DNA of 64,000 bases from Flavobacteriales bacterium (lineage in GTDB: Bacteria; Bacteroidota; Bacteroidia; NS11-12g; UBA9320): positions 434,001 through 498,000 of the forward strand of contig JACJZV010000001.1 of the NCBI GenBank assembly GCA_020635395.1. The letters run 5' to 3'. The stretch's first letter is position 1; every line of letters begins with the position of its first letter. A program made the position numbers and the translations under genes. Below the pieces are notes generated by a model, which saw only the letters and a program-made list of their open reading frames with translations, was not told the origin of the DNA and did not search any database. Of the stretch, positions 43,464-52,922 are shown in pieces.

Positions 43464-44489
43464 ATGACTAATTTTTTAAGAATGAGCATTTTGCTTGAGT
43501 CGGTTCCAAGTGGCGGAATGATGATTTTGGCTATCGGAGCCATACTTATCATGCTTTTTGTGTTCCTTTATTTTGTGCCAATCGGGCTATGGTTTACTGC
43601 ATTGGTTTCAGATGTTCGGGTTAGCATTGTGCAACTGGTTTTAATGCGAATCAGAAAAGTACCACCATCAATCATCATCAATGCCCAGATAAATTCGGTA
43701 AAAGCCGGATTAAAAACCACCATAAATTCGCTCGAAACGCACTATATGGCCGGAGGTAATGTAAATAATGTAATAAAAGCATTGATTAGTGCCGACAAAG
43801 CCAACATTCCACTCGATTTTAATTTGGCCGCCGCCATCGATTTGGCAGGTAGAGATGTGTTCGATGCGGTGCAGTTAAGCGTTAATCCACGGGTAATAAA
43901 CACACCACCCGTTGCCGCCGTTGCCAAAGATGGTATTCAGCTTATAGCCAAAGCAAGGGTAACGGTTCGGGCAAACATTCATCAATTGGTGGGTGGAGCA
44001 GGCGAAGAAACCATTTTGGCCAGGGTGGGAGAAGGTATCGTAACAACCATTGGTTCGGCCAATAATCATAAATCAGTACTTGAAAACCCCGACCAAATTT
44101 CTAAAACAGTATTGGCCAAAGGGCTTGATAGCGGGACGGCTTTTGAAATTTTGAGTATAGACATAGCCGACATTGACATAGGTAAAAACATTGGAGCCGA
44201 ATTGCAAGCCGACCAAGCCGAGGCCGACCTAAAAGTGGCCAACGCAAAGGCCGAAGAAAGAAGAGCCCTTGCCGTGGCTAGCGAGCAAGAAATGAAAGCC
44301 GAATCGCAACGGGCTCGGGCACAAGTAATTTTGGCAGAGGCAGAAATTCCAATGGCCATAGCCGAAGCCTTTAGAAGCGGAAATTTAGGTGTTATGGATT
44401 ACTATAAACTCAGAAATATAGAGGCCGACACCAATATGCGAGACTCTATTTCTAAGCCCGGCATCAAGAAAAAAACAGATAAAGATTAA
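43464..44489 (+). CDS. floA: Flotillin-like protein FloA
   Basis: A 341-residue FloA protein (YqfA family). An N-terminal membrane hairpin (about 16-50) is followed by an SPFH-like domain (LDFNLAAAIDLAGRDVFDAV and VTVRANIHQLVGGAGEETIL). The C-terminal coiled region is rich in Ala-Glu repeats (ADQAEADLKVANAKAEERRA). Flotillins form oligomers in membrane microdomains with NfeD partners. It follows the nfeD gene closely. Confidence 0.94.
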   Translation: MTNFLRMSILLESVPSGGMMILAIGAILIMLFVFLYFVPIGLWFTALVSDVRVSIVQLVLMRIRKVPPSIIINAQINSVKAGLKTTINSLETHYMAGGNVNNVIKALISADKANIPLDFNLAAAIDLAGRDVFDAVQLSVNPRVINTPPVAAVAKDGIQLIAKARVTVRANIHQLVGGAGEETILARVGEGIVTTIGSANNHKSVLENPDQISKTVLAKGLDSGTAFEILSIDIADIDIGKNIGAELQADQAEADLKVANAKAEERRALAVASEQEMKAESQRARAQVILAEAEIPMAIAEAFRSGNLGVMDYYKLRNIEADTNMRDSISKPGIKKKTDKD

Positions 44490-44540
44490 TCTGGAAATGT
44501 CATTTTTTTGTGGGTTAGATTTTGGCTTTAAATTTTTAAT

Positions 44541-44548
44541 TACTTTTG
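44541..44548 (+). promoter_or_regulatory. -7 box for the T9SS-sorted protein gene
   Basis: TACTTTTG, a perfect TAnnTTTG, 21 nt before the ATG at 44570. Confidence 0.45.
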
Positions 44549-44569
44549 ATAAATATTAATATATCATCT

Positions 44570-45841
44570 ATGAAAAAGTTATTACTTCTTAGTGCAGCAT
44601 CCATTCTTGGTATTAGCACTTTGTTCGCATCAAACTATCCTTGTGTTATCAAAAGTTCAGGAAGTTGGAAAATTTCGGAGTTCAGCAGCGAAACAGGTTT
44701 GTTTTTGAACACAAATGGCGTTGATTTAGGAGCCACCTATTCAAGAAATACCTTTGTTCAATATCCCGAATCAGACCAATTTGCCTATGCTACGTTTGAC
44801 GGCACATCATCTACTGTGCACATTCGCAACGCGAGTGGAGGACAATCAGAATTTTTCAGGTTGAACGACAGAATTTTGTCGTTGGATTTGCTGAACAGTG
44901 GCAACAAATTGGTGTATTTAGCCACCGGAAAAGTGCCAAACTATTATGACTTTTTACCTCAAGATGTAAGCATTACGGTTTTAGACCTTCAAGCAAATAC
45001 AAGCAAAAAAATCATTTTAGATAATTTTTCAGTATTTGTAGATAATCTTCCATTCGTTGGGGTGTCAAACAGAGTTGACAACCGAGGACTTAATTTGGCA
45101 TCCAACTATGCCATCAGTTCTCCAACTATAATTCCAGAATTGAATGAGTTTATGTTTGTGGCTAAAGATATTCCCGGGGTAACTAGGTTGGTAAGACTAA
45201 ACCTAAATACCTACGAGGTATTTACCGTTGTTGTTTCTGAAAATGTGTTGAGTGTTAGTTATTGTGGAAACACAAACACCATTAAGGCATTGGTTTTCGA
45301 TAAAAATACTTCCACAGGAGAGAGTACGTATTCATTGGTTGACCTGAACATCAATAACGGATACGTGTCAAACAAGTTGGCCTTGGTAAACGGAACAACG
45401 CAAACAACAGAAAAGAATGGTGCATTGACATACGATGAAGACAACAAAAGCATTATAGTTTCTAAATTGATTGGGTCTTCCAACATGGTTTTTGTGGTAG
45501 ATTTAGAGAAAAATGAAGTTGTAAAGCAATCCGATGTTAAAATGGAATCAGACATTTACGTTCCAACCAAAGCAGTGGCAACCGTACAAAGATCTTTAGA
45601 TGTAAATGTAAAAATGTATCCAAACCCATCACAAGATCAGGTGACAATTGAAACTGAAGGAGGATATTATGCGGAAAAAATTGTTATTTCTGATGTAACT
45701 GGCAAAACGGTTCGTTCTATCGAAATTGATGGAAAGCTTAAATCTTGTAACATAGATGTTTCAGAAATGATTGATGGTATGTATTATATCACAATCAGCT
45801 CGGGCGACCAAAATCACGTTGAGAAATTTATTAAACTTTAA
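44570..45841 (+). CDS. T9SS-sorted secreted protein
   Basis: A 423-residue protein with a signal peptide (MKKLLLLSAASILGISTLFA). The body (about 25-330) is beta-rich and may form a propeller-like domain. The last 80 residues are a type A T9SS sorting domain: MYPNPSQDQVTIE, then IVISDVTGKTVRS and MIDGMYYITISSGDQN, ending in VEKFIKL. It will be exported by the type IX system and attached to the surface or released. The start at 44570 follows a perfect -7 box; the frame upstream to 44546 would overlap it. Confidence 0.86.
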   Translation: MKKLLLLSAASILGISTLFASNYPCVIKSSGSWKISEFSSETGLFLNTNGVDLGATYSRNTFVQYPESDQFAYATFDGTSSTVHIRNASGGQSEFFRLNDRILSLDLLNSGNKLVYLATGKVPNYYDFLPQDVSITVLDLQANTSKKIILDNFSVFVDNLPFVGVSNRVDNRGLNLASNYAISSPTIIPELNEFMFVAKDIPGVTRLVRLNLNTYEVFTVVVSENVLSVSYCGNTNTIKALVFDKNTSTGESTYSLVDLNINNGYVSNKLALVNGTTQTTEKNGALTYDEDNKSIIVSKLIGSSNMVFVVDLEKNEVVKQSDVKMESDIYVPTKAVATVQRSLDVNVKMYPNPSQDQVTIETEGGYYAEKIVISDVTGKTVRSIEIDGKLKSCNIDVSEMIDGMYYITISSGDQNHVEKFIKL

Positions 45842-45861
45842 AAAAAGTAAAATATTGTAAG

Positions 45862-45890
45862 AAAGGCGGTGCATGAGCATCGCCTTTTTT
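45862..45890 (+). terminator. Intrinsic terminator
   Basis: An 11-bp stem (AAAGGCGGTGC with GCATCGCCTTT, one G-T pair), ATGA loop and a T-run. It ends the T9SS-protein gene. Confidence 0.85.
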
Positions 45891-45916
45891 GTTTTAATTT
45901 AGACCCCAAAAAAAGA

Positions 45917-46375
45917 ATGAGAGCATTTGAAATTCTGAGGGAAACCAGAAAAAATATAGTAAAGGTTGTTGAGGGTTTGAGCATCGAGCAGTTAAATGAA
46001 ATTCCAACGGGTTACAATAACAATATGATGTGGAATCTGGGTCATATTTTGTGTACGCAACAGGCCTTAAATTATCGGTTAACAAATCAGCCAATGAACA
46101 TTGAAATAGGCTATATCGAAAAATTTAAAAAAGGAACGCAGGCGGCGGTGTATGTTCAGTCTGATTTTGATTACTTTCTAAATCACCTTTTTGAGTTGGT
46201 AGATATTTTGGAAACAGATTACTCCGAGGGGAAATTCAAAGAATTTATGCCCTACGAGACAAGTTATGGCATAAAACTAAACAATATTGAAGAAGCCATA
46301 GAGTTTGCGGCCATTCATGAAGCCCTGCATTTGGGATATATCATGGCTCAAAAAAGAGCTATTTTAGGAGAATAA
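45917..46375 (+). CDS. DinB-superfamily protein
   Basis: A 152-residue four-helix protein of the DinB/YfiT metal-binding group. The expected metal-binding histidines are in WNLGHILC (about residue 42) and IHEALHLGYI near the C-terminus (about 135-139). Related proteins are thiol transferases or metal-dependent hydrolases of unknown substrate. I use the ATG at 45917 (MRAFEILRETRK) because the frame upstream overlaps the terminator. It ends in its own terminator. Confidence 0.85.
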   Translation: MRAFEILRETRKNIVKVVEGLSIEQLNEIPTGYNNNMMWNLGHILCTQQALNYRLTNQPMNIEIGYIEKFKKGTQAAVYVQSDFDYFLNHLFELVDILETDYSEGKFKEFMPYETSYGIKLNNIEEAIEFAAIHEALHLGYIMAQKRAILGE

Positions 46376-46378
46376 AAA

Positions 46379-46402
46379 AGGCCGGTCTCCCGGCCTCGTT
46401 TT
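46379..46402 (+). terminator. Intrinsic terminator
   Basis: AGGCCGG/CCGGCCT stem (7 bp) with a 4-nt loop and CGTTTT tail, just after the DinB gene. From here to the dcd stop at 46600 I see no other feature. Confidence 0.75.
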
Positions 46403-46599
46403 AAAAGTAAAGTTAAACCATAAATTCTAATTAAATGAGTATTATGCTTAATAAAAATTGAAAGTTAATCAAAAGTAATCAAATTTTATTATAAGTCAAG
46501 CAATTTCTGGACTAAATCGTATTCAAAATGATTATGACAAGAGATACACCAACCTAAAATGCTGGGTTTAAAAAAGTTGTATAAAAATCAGATAGAAAC

Positions 46600-47136
46600 C
46601 TAAAACTGGTTCTTCCACATCATACTCTCCACCGGTTTGATGGTGCGTTGATTGTATTTAGCATTCTGTTTGGTGTTATACATCGTTTTTATATCGCCTT
46701 CAACCACAAAATATATAAGCTGGCCTATGGGCATACCTCTATATATTCTAACGGGTTGAGCACAAGAAATTTCAAGAGTCCAAGTGTTGCAAAATCCTAC
46801 ATCGCCCTTTCCGGCGGTGGCATGTATGTCAATTCCTAAACGACCGGTGCTTGACTTTCCTTCCAAAAATGGCACATGAGCATGGGTTTCGGTGTATTCT
46901 TCGGTCACACCAAGATAGAGTGTATTAGGTTGTAACACAAAACCCTCTTCAGGTATTTCAAAATGTTCAATTTCGTTGTGTTTTTTAGCATCAAGCTCTC
47001 TATTTTTATAGGTGGCAAGCCATTTTCCCAAGTGCACGTCGTAGGAGTTGGTGCCAAGACATTCAGGTCTGTATGGCTCAATAAGAATGGTGCCTTTTTC
47101 TATTTCTTCTAAAATTCGTTTATCGCTTAAAATCAT
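46600..47136 (-). CDS. dcd: dCTP deaminase
   Basis: Converts dCTP to dUTP for thymidylate synthesis. The 178 residues start MILSDKRILEEIEKGTILIE, and the core motifs include YDVHLGKWLA, PLEGKSSTGRLG-like VPFLEGKSSTGRLGIDIHAT and IYRGMPIGQLIYF. There is no deaminase-diphosphatase fusion signature to be seen. I place the start at the ATG at 47136, not the TTG two codons upstream. ATTTTTTG, a near -7 box, lies just 4 nt away. Confidence 0.94.
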   Translation of the reverse strand: MILSDKRILEEIEKGTILIEPYRPECLGTNSYDVHLGKWLATYKNRELDAKKHNEIEHFEIPEEGFVLQPNTLYLGVTEEYTETHAHVPFLEGKSSTGRLGIDIHATAGKGDVGFCNTWTLEISCAQPVRIYRGMPIGQLIYFVVEGDIKTMYNTKQNAKYNQRTIKPVESMMWKNQF

Positions 47137-47199
47137 GCTCAAAAAATAACCCTACGAAATAAAATTATTTAACACAAAAACACTTTACGATTGAACAAC

Positions 47200-47231
47200 T
47201 TGTGCAAAACAATACCGAATTCATACTTTTG
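47200..47231 (+). promoter_or_regulatory. Promoter of the phosphopantetheinyl transferase gene
   Basis: TTG (47200-47202), 21 bp, TACTTTTG (47224-47231), the same spacing as in the small-RNA promoters. The GTG start is 5 nt downstream. Confidence 0.55.
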
Positions 47232-47236
47232 AAGCC

Positions 47237-47818
47237 GTGCCACTTTACAAAAAAATAGTTTTGGAGCATGCCGAAATTTGCCTATGGGAAAATTCGGACG
47301 ATGATGTTTTGTTGAAAAACAACGAAACCATTGCCGACAGAGAACTGCAATGGTCATCGAGCCGCCAAGCACTTTCGGCATTAAATATTGATGTAACACA
47401 AGTTGAAAAGGACGAATTTGGCAAACCCCATTCAGCCGATGATTTTCAAATATCAATCAGTCATTGCAAAAGTTTTAGTGCGGCGATAAAAAGTAAGAAA
47501 GAAGTAGGAATTGATATTGAGGAAATTACCCCACGCATTGAGCGAATTGCCTCCAAATTTCTAAATGAAACGGATGAAAAATTTGTACAACAAAACAATC
47601 GGCTACAAGCCTTATACCTTGTTTGGTGTGCAAAGGAGGCCTTATATAAACTTTATGGTAAAAAAGCGGTCGACTTTAAGAAGCATATAGTTGTAGAGCC
47701 ATTTTTGATGAACGAAAAAGGAAGTTTTACCGTTCATTTTCTGAAACACGAACCAACACGTTTTACAGCTCAATATGAGATGGTGGAGAGTTGTATGTTA
47801 GTGTGGGTTGTTGGGTGA
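47237..47818 (+). CDS. 4'-phosphopantetheinyl transferase
   Basis: A 193-residue Sfp/AcpS-like enzyme that activates carrier proteins with the phosphopantetheine arm of CoA. Catalytic motifs are VGIDIEEI (about 91-98; Mg-binding Asp and Glu) and WCAKEALYKLYGK (about 134-146). FKLISHCK-like SISHCKSF precedes. The start is GTG at 47237, 5 nt after the -7 box. No polyketide or peptide synthetase genes lie nearby, so it may serve fatty-acid ACP or a distant cluster. Confidence 0.88.
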   Translation: MPLYKKIVLEHAEICLWENSDDDVLLKNNETIADRELQWSSSRQALSALNIDVTQVEKDEFGKPHSADDFQISISHCKSFSAAIKSKKEVGIDIEEITPRIERIASKFLNETDEKFVQQNNRLQALYLVWCAKEALYKLYGKKAVDFKKHIVVEPFLMNEKGSFTVHFLKHEPTRFTAQYEMVESCMLVWVVG

Positions 47819-47819
47819 A

Positions 47820-49910
47820 TTATTGCTTTTCAAGAAAGTCCTCAAATCCCTTCTTTCCGGAAGCGAGGAAGTCCCTAAATTTTGTATAGTCTTTATTGTA
47901 ACCCTCAAATGAACCATAAACGTTCTCATTCCAGTCTAGAATAAAGTAAAAGGGTTGACCCAGTTTGCCAAATTGTCTTGAAAGACGATCAATATTCACA
48001 TCGCCCATTGTTTTGAGGGTCTTGCCATTTTTGTCTTGCACCCACTCCGTTTCTGGTAGCTTAAAAGTTTCATCGCAAACAAGGCTCAAAACAATAAAAC
48101 TATCTTTTAAGTAATTAAGAACTTCTTTTTCCGGCCACACGTATTCCTCCATTTTTCTACAATTGGCACAGCTATTTCCTGTAAAGTCGATAAAAATGGG
48201 TTTATTCTGTTTCTTCCCTTCTGCTAAGGCTTCGTTGTAGTCAAAAAATTGATCAATAGGCAAATGGGATTTAATTTTGACCTCATTTGCATATTTATGG
48301 TTGCTTAAAGCAACTTCTGACGAAGTCCCTGTTTCTGAAATATGAAAATCTTGGGTTGACATCGGCGGGATAAACCCGGCAAGAGGTTTTAAAGGAGCAC
48401 CCCATAAACCAGGAACCATATATAGTCCAAAGATGAATGCTGCCACCGCTGCTAAAAATCTGGGAACGGGAACCCTATCTAAATCACTATCGTGCGGAAA
48501 TTTTATTTTCCCCAAAAGGTAAAATCCCAAAAGAATGGACAACACAATCCAAATGGAAAGGAAAACATCTCGATCCAATATTCCCCAATGATAAACAAGG
48601 TCGGCTTGAGAAAGAAATTTAAACGCCAATGCCAGCTCTAAAAAACCTAAAACAACTTTCACAGAGTTTAACCAACCGCCGGACTGTGGCAAACTATTTA
48701 ACCATTGCGGGAAAAAAGCAAACAATCCAAAAGGCAAAGCAAATACTAAGGCAAAACCAAGCATTGCAGCGACAGCTTTAATGATCATTCCTCCTGAAGA
48801 TAAAATTGCCACTGTTCCAACAATTGGTGCAGTGCATGAGAATGAAACCAAAACCAGCGTAAACGCAATGAAAAAGATACCAATATACCCCCCTTTGTCA
48901 CCTTTTGCATCCATTTTATTCACAAATCCAGAAGGTAATGTAAGCTCAAACATGCCTAAAAATGCCATGGCAAAAACCAAAAAGACGAGAAAAAACAGTG
49001 TGTTAGGTATCCAATGAGTACTCAATGTATAGGAAAAGGCTTCCCCAAAAATTACGGCTATTCCAACTCCAAGTATCAAATAAATTAGAAGAATCGAAAA
49101 GCCATAAAAAAGAGCCTTTTTTTTACCTTTTGCCTTGTCCGTTTCTTTAGTGAAAAAAGCTACAGTCATTGGTATCATTGGATAAACACAGGGGGTAAAA
49201 AGTGCTCCTAACCCCCCAATAACCCCAAGAATAAAAAGACCCCAAATGGATTTATTTTTTGCATTTTCCGAAGAGTTGCCATTATCCATTTTTTTAGAGG
49301 TATTGTCAACTTTATTCTCTCCTGAATTTCGATTCTTTCCGGTTGTGTCTAATTCCCTGTTTTCAATTGTGTCAATGGTTTTTGGATTTGTCTCAGGAGT
49401 CTCAATTTTGGGAGTGGTTGGAGTTTCCTCTTTTTGTGAAACCGTAATTTTTGGAAGTGAAAATTTATGTGCGAAATCCAGACAGAGCGATTCTGAACAC
49501 ATCTGATACCAAAATTCGCCAGTCACGGATGGATTGTTGCCGGTAATTTTTATTTTTTGTCTGAATTCTGCTTTCCCCGAAAAATCGGAAACATTGCACT
49601 CGAATATATCGTCAAAATATTCGTGCGATTTTATTCCGTCAAAGATTCCGCCAACAAATGAACAGTCCTTGAGTTTTAGTAACTCCTCATCAAACCAAGG
49701 TTTTTTAGGGCCAATTTCACAATCTCCTTTGGTGGCGTATATGTGTAATCCAGAGGCAACTGGAGCTTTGAATATTAGCTCAACAACATCGCCAATCTGT
49801 ACCTCTGTTTTTGAAACCGATGTTGAAAAATTTGCCGCCCCGAATTTCTGAGAAAACCCATTTACAAATAACCCAACAATCAAAACCAACAATCCTATTA
49901 CTCTTCTCAT
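47820..49910 (-). CDS. dsbD: Thiol:disulfide interchange protein DsbD
   Basis: A 696-residue three-part DsbD: signal peptide (MRRVIGLLVLIVGLFVNGFS), periplasmic N-terminal DsbD-alpha domain (about 30-160, with CSESLC), a Ser/Thr/Glu-rich linker, a CcdA-like membrane domain with about eight helices (TPCVYPMIPMTVAFF and SCTAPIVGTVAIL hold the redox cysteines), and a C-terminal thioredoxin domain with CANC (FTGNSCANCRKMEEYV). It moves reducing power to the periplasm. I use the ATG at 49910; 49946 would add 12 residues. CATCTTTG (49962-49955) is a near -7 box. Confidence 0.93.
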   Translation of the reverse strand: MRRVIGLLVLIVGLFVNGFSQKFGAANFSTSVSKTEVQIGDVVELIFKAPVASGLHIYATKGDCEIGPKKPWFDEELLKLKDCSFVGGIFDGIKSHEYFDDIFECNVSDFSGKAEFRQKIKITGNNPSVTGEFWYQMCSESLCLDFAHKFSLPKITVSQKEETPTTPKIETPETNPKTIDTIENRELDTTGKNRNSGENKVDNTSKKMDNGNSSENAKNKSIWGLFILGVIGGLGALFTPCVYPMIPMTVAFFTKETDKAKGKKKALFYGFSILLIYLILGVGIAVIFGEAFSYTLSTHWIPNTLFFLVFLVFAMAFLGMFELTLPSGFVNKMDAKGDKGGYIGIFFIAFTLVLVSFSCTAPIVGTVAILSSGGMIIKAVAAMLGFALVFALPFGLFAFFPQWLNSLPQSGGWLNSVKVVLGFLELALAFKFLSQADLVYHWGILDRDVFLSIWIVLSILLGFYLLGKIKFPHDSDLDRVPVPRFLAAVAAFIFGLYMVPGLWGAPLKPLAGFIPPMSTQDFHISETGTSSEVALSNHKYANEVKIKSHLPIDQFFDYNEALAEGKKQNKPIFIDFTGNSCANCRKMEEYVWPEKEVLNYLKDSFIVLSLVCDETFKLPETEWVQDKNGKTLKTMGDVNIDRLSRQFGKLGQPFYFILDWNENVYGSFEGYNKDYTKFRDFLASGKKGFEDFLEKQ

Positions 49911-50109
49911 ATTTCTTTTGTATGTATAAACTAAAATACTTGACATTCTGGTGTCAAAGATGATTATATTTTCAATAAAAAACCTACAAACTCGTTATTG
50001 GTTTTAATTATTTAACTATCAAAAAACTACACTATGGCCGTTTGGATTGTGTAAAAGTGTATAATTTACATTATCAAAACATTGGTGCCATTTTAATTTC
50101 GTGGAAATT

Positions 50110-51468
50110 ATGAAACGAGCATTCATACTCATATTTCTATGTTTTGGTGGTTCATTTGTTGTCTTCTCGCAAGACAAAATGACCCGTGAACAATATATAG
50201 AAACGTATAAAGAATTGGCCATTGCCGAAATGTTTAGAGCAGGTGTTCCGGCAAGCATTACCATGGCTCAAGGCATTTTGGAGAGCAACAACGGCAATAG
50301 CCGTTTGGCCAAAGAAGGAAACAATCATTTTGGAATAAAGTGCAAAGCCAATTGGACGGGCAGAACCATTCAGGCCGATGATGACGCTCCTGATGAATGT
50401 TTTAGAGCATACGATTCTCCGGAAGAATCGTATCGTGACCACTCGGATTTTTTGAGAGAAAATTGGAGATACCGCGAACTTTTTGATTTGCATATCACTG
50501 ATTATTTGGGGTGGGCCGAAGGTTTGAGAAAGGCAGGGTATGCCACCAATCAGTCATACCATACCATGATAATAAATCTTATTGAAAAGCATCAACTCTA
50601 TACTTTAGATGTGGCTCCGGAACCAATTATGCCTCGACCTTTGGTAATGCAAAACGATGTGCCGGTGGTGTATGCAGGCAAAGATGAAACGCTTGAAACC
50701 ATTGCCAAATCAAACGATATTACCAATCGGCAGATTTATAAATACAATGATTTAAAAGAAGGGGATAAAATAAATGAGGGTGACATTGTTTATTTAAAAC
50801 CTAAAAGAAGATATGGCTCAGAGCGGTATCATACGTTGGCAGAAGGTGAAACAATGTATCAGATTTCGCAGCAATATGGTATTAAGTTGAAACATCTTTA
50901 CAAAAGAAATAGGCTTGAAATGGGAGAGGAACCTACCGATGGAGCCAAAATTTATATGAAAGGTAAAAGAGCCAAAGAGGATACATTGCAGGTAAAAACC
51001 GTTGAGCAAGTAAAAGAGGTAACAGAGCGATTTGTAAATCCACACAGTATTGAAAAAGCTCCTCCGTTGGAAGATGACAATATAGAATTGCCTGAATATC
51101 ATGTGGTTGCAGCTGGAGATAATATTTATAGAATTGCTGAAAAATACCACATTTTTGAGGAAGATTTGGTAAAATGGAACCAAATTAACCCTTTGCAACT
51201 TTCTAAAGGTCAAAAAATTTACCTTACAGAAGAAAGTGCTAAACAGGCACTTTCAGATAAAAAAGTATTACAACCCAAGCCAATTGAACAAAAAGCAACA
51301 ACTACCACAACCACATCAACATCAACAAAATATCATGTAGTTGAAAAAGGTGAAACGGTTTACAGTATCACAAAAAAATACAACATCACCGCCGACCAAC
51401 TGTCCAAATGGAACAACTTGGTAGGCAATCAAATTAATGTTGGCCAAAAGCTAAAAGTTTCTGAATGA
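50110..51468 (+). CDS. Glucosaminidase with four LysM domains
   Basis: A 452-residue cell-wall enzyme. After a signal peptide (MKRAFILIFLCFGGSFVVFS) comes a GH73-type N-acetylglucosaminidase domain (about 30-165) with ITMAQGILESNNGNSRLA (the catalytic Glu is likely in ILESNN) and NHFGIKCKANW. Four LysM peptidoglycan-binding repeats follow: VVYAGKDETLETIAKSNDIT, YHTLAEGETMYQISQQYGI, YHVVAAGDNIYRIAEKYHI and YHVVEKGETVYSITKKYNI. I use the ATG at 50110 (an in-frame GTG lies at 50101). It overlaps the next gene by 4 bp. Confidence 0.92.
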   Translation: MKRAFILIFLCFGGSFVVFSQDKMTREQYIETYKELAIAEMFRAGVPASITMAQGILESNNGNSRLAKEGNNHFGIKCKANWTGRTIQADDDAPDECFRAYDSPEESYRDHSDFLRENWRYRELFDLHITDYLGWAEGLRKAGYATNQSYHTMIINLIEKHQLYTLDVAPEPIMPRPLVMQNDVPVVYAGKDETLETIAKSNDITNRQIYKYNDLKEGDKINEGDIVYLKPKRRYGSERYHTLAEGETMYQISQQYGIKLKHLYKRNRLEMGEEPTDGAKIYMKGKRAKEDTLQVKTVEQVKEVTERFVNPHSIEKAPPLEDDNIELPEYHVVAAGDNIYRIAEKYHIFEEDLVKWNQINPLQLSKGQKIYLTEESAKQALSDKKVLQPKPIEQKATTTTTTSTSTKYHVVEKGETVYSITKKYNITADQLSKWNNLVGNQINVGQKLKVSE

Positions 51469-52922
51469 GTGCATGGACAAATTTAGCCATATTATTGGGC
51501 TATTTTGGTCTGCTGATAGTGGTTTCATGGCTGGTAGGCCGCAAGTCGGATAGCACTTCTTTTTATACGGGCAATCGAAAATCGCCGTGGTTTTTGGTGG
51601 CCTTTGGCATGATTGGGGCTTCTATTTCGGGGGTAACGTTTATTTCTATACCCGGTTGGGTGGCCAACACACACTTTGGCTATATGCAAACCGTGTTGGG
51701 CTATATGGTTGGTTACATGGTTATTGCATTGGTGCTTTTGCCGTTGTATTACAAAATGAATCTGACCTCCATCTATACCTATTTAGAAAAGCGATATGGC
51801 TTTTGGGGGTATAAAACGGGAGCAGCCTATTTTATCGTTTCACGAATTATTGGCTCGGCTTTTCGGCTTTATTTGGCGGCAGAGGTGTTGTATCTGGCCA
51901 TTTTTGAGCCATTACACATTCCCTATTGGCTCGCCGTGGCCATTACCATTGCCTTGGTTTTTACATACACATCAAAAAGCGGTATAAAATCTGTGGTTTA
52001 TACCGACACACTTCAAACGTTCTTTTTAATTTCGGCAGTAGTTTTGACCATAATTTTTATATCTAACCAATTGGGTTATAGCTTTTCGGGATTGATTGAA
52101 AGTATAAAAACCGACCCCAATTCGCAAATTTTTCATTGGGATGCCAAAAGTAGCAACAACTTTTTTAAACAGTTTATTGGTGGTGCATTTATTGCTTTGG
52201 CTATGACCGGATTGGATCAGGATATGATGCAAAAAAATCTGAGTATCAACAACATAAAGTCGGCTCAAAAAAATATTTATGTGCAAATGTTTATGTTTAT
52301 AGTGGTAAACATTGTTTTTTTAACTTTGGGTTTGTTGCTTTACCAGTATGCTGCACATATCAAGCTTGAGGCATTGGCTAAAACCGACGATTTGTTCCCG
52401 ACAATTGCTCTCAAAAATGCGACACCGTTTATTAGTACAGCGTTTATTATTGGCTTGGTGGCGGCAGCCTACAGCAGTGCCGACAGTGCTTTAACTGCTT
52501 TAACCACCAGTTTTTGTGTTGATTTTTTGGGATTTGAACGAAATAAACCCACCAATTTAAAGGTAAGACAAAAAGTGCATATTGGCTTCGCTGTGGTGCT
52601 ATTTTTGGTGATAATCGGTTTTAGTTATTGGAATAATGATGCCGTTATAAAGCAATTGTTTACCATTGCAGGATACACGTATGGGCCATTGGTAGGGTTG
52701 TTTTTCTTTGGCATTTTAACCAATAAAAAAGTTGACGATGCCGGAATTTTGCCTATTACATTGCTATCCATAGCATATACTGCAGCCTATAGCTATGTTA
52801 TGCCAAAATGGTTTGACGGTTTTAAACCGGGCTTTGAATTAATTTTGGTAAACGGGCTAATAACCTTTGTTTTGTTGGCGTTAATATCTAAAGAACAGAA
52901 AAAAAATGAAATTAGAAGATAG
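51465..52922 (+). CDS. Sodium:solute symporter (SSS family)
   Basis: A 485-residue transporter with about thirteen membrane helices and the SSS family hallmarks: FTYTSKSGIKSVVYTDTLQT in the middle, GLDQDMMQKNL and AAYSSADSALTALTTSFCVD. The substrate is not evident. Translation is coupled to the LysM enzyme (ATGA overlap), which hints at uptake of wall-derived sugars or amino acids, though that is inference. It overlaps the next gene by 17 bp. Confidence 0.9.
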   Translation: MSAWTNLAILLGYFGLLIVVSWLVGRKSDSTSFYTGNRKSPWFLVAFGMIGASISGVTFISIPGWVANTHFGYMQTVLGYMVGYMVIALVLLPLYYKMNLTSIYTYLEKRYGFWGYKTGAAYFIVSRIIGSAFRLYLAAEVLYLAIFEPLHIPYWLAVAITIALVFTYTSKSGIKSVVYTDTLQTFFLISAVVLTIIFISNQLGYSFSGLIESIKTDPNSQIFHWDAKSSNNFFKQFIGGAFIALAMTGLDQDMMQKNLSINNIKSAQKNIYVQMFMFIVVNIVFLTLGLLLYQYAAHIKLEALAKTDDLFPTIALKNATPFISTAFIIGLVAAAYSSADSALTALTTSFCVDFLGFERNKPTNLKVRQKVHIGFAVVLFLVIIGFSYWNNDAVIKQLFTIAGYTYGPLVGLFFFGILTNKKVDDAGILPITLLSIAYTAAYSYVMPKWFDGFKPGFELILVNGLITFVLLALISKEQKKNEIRR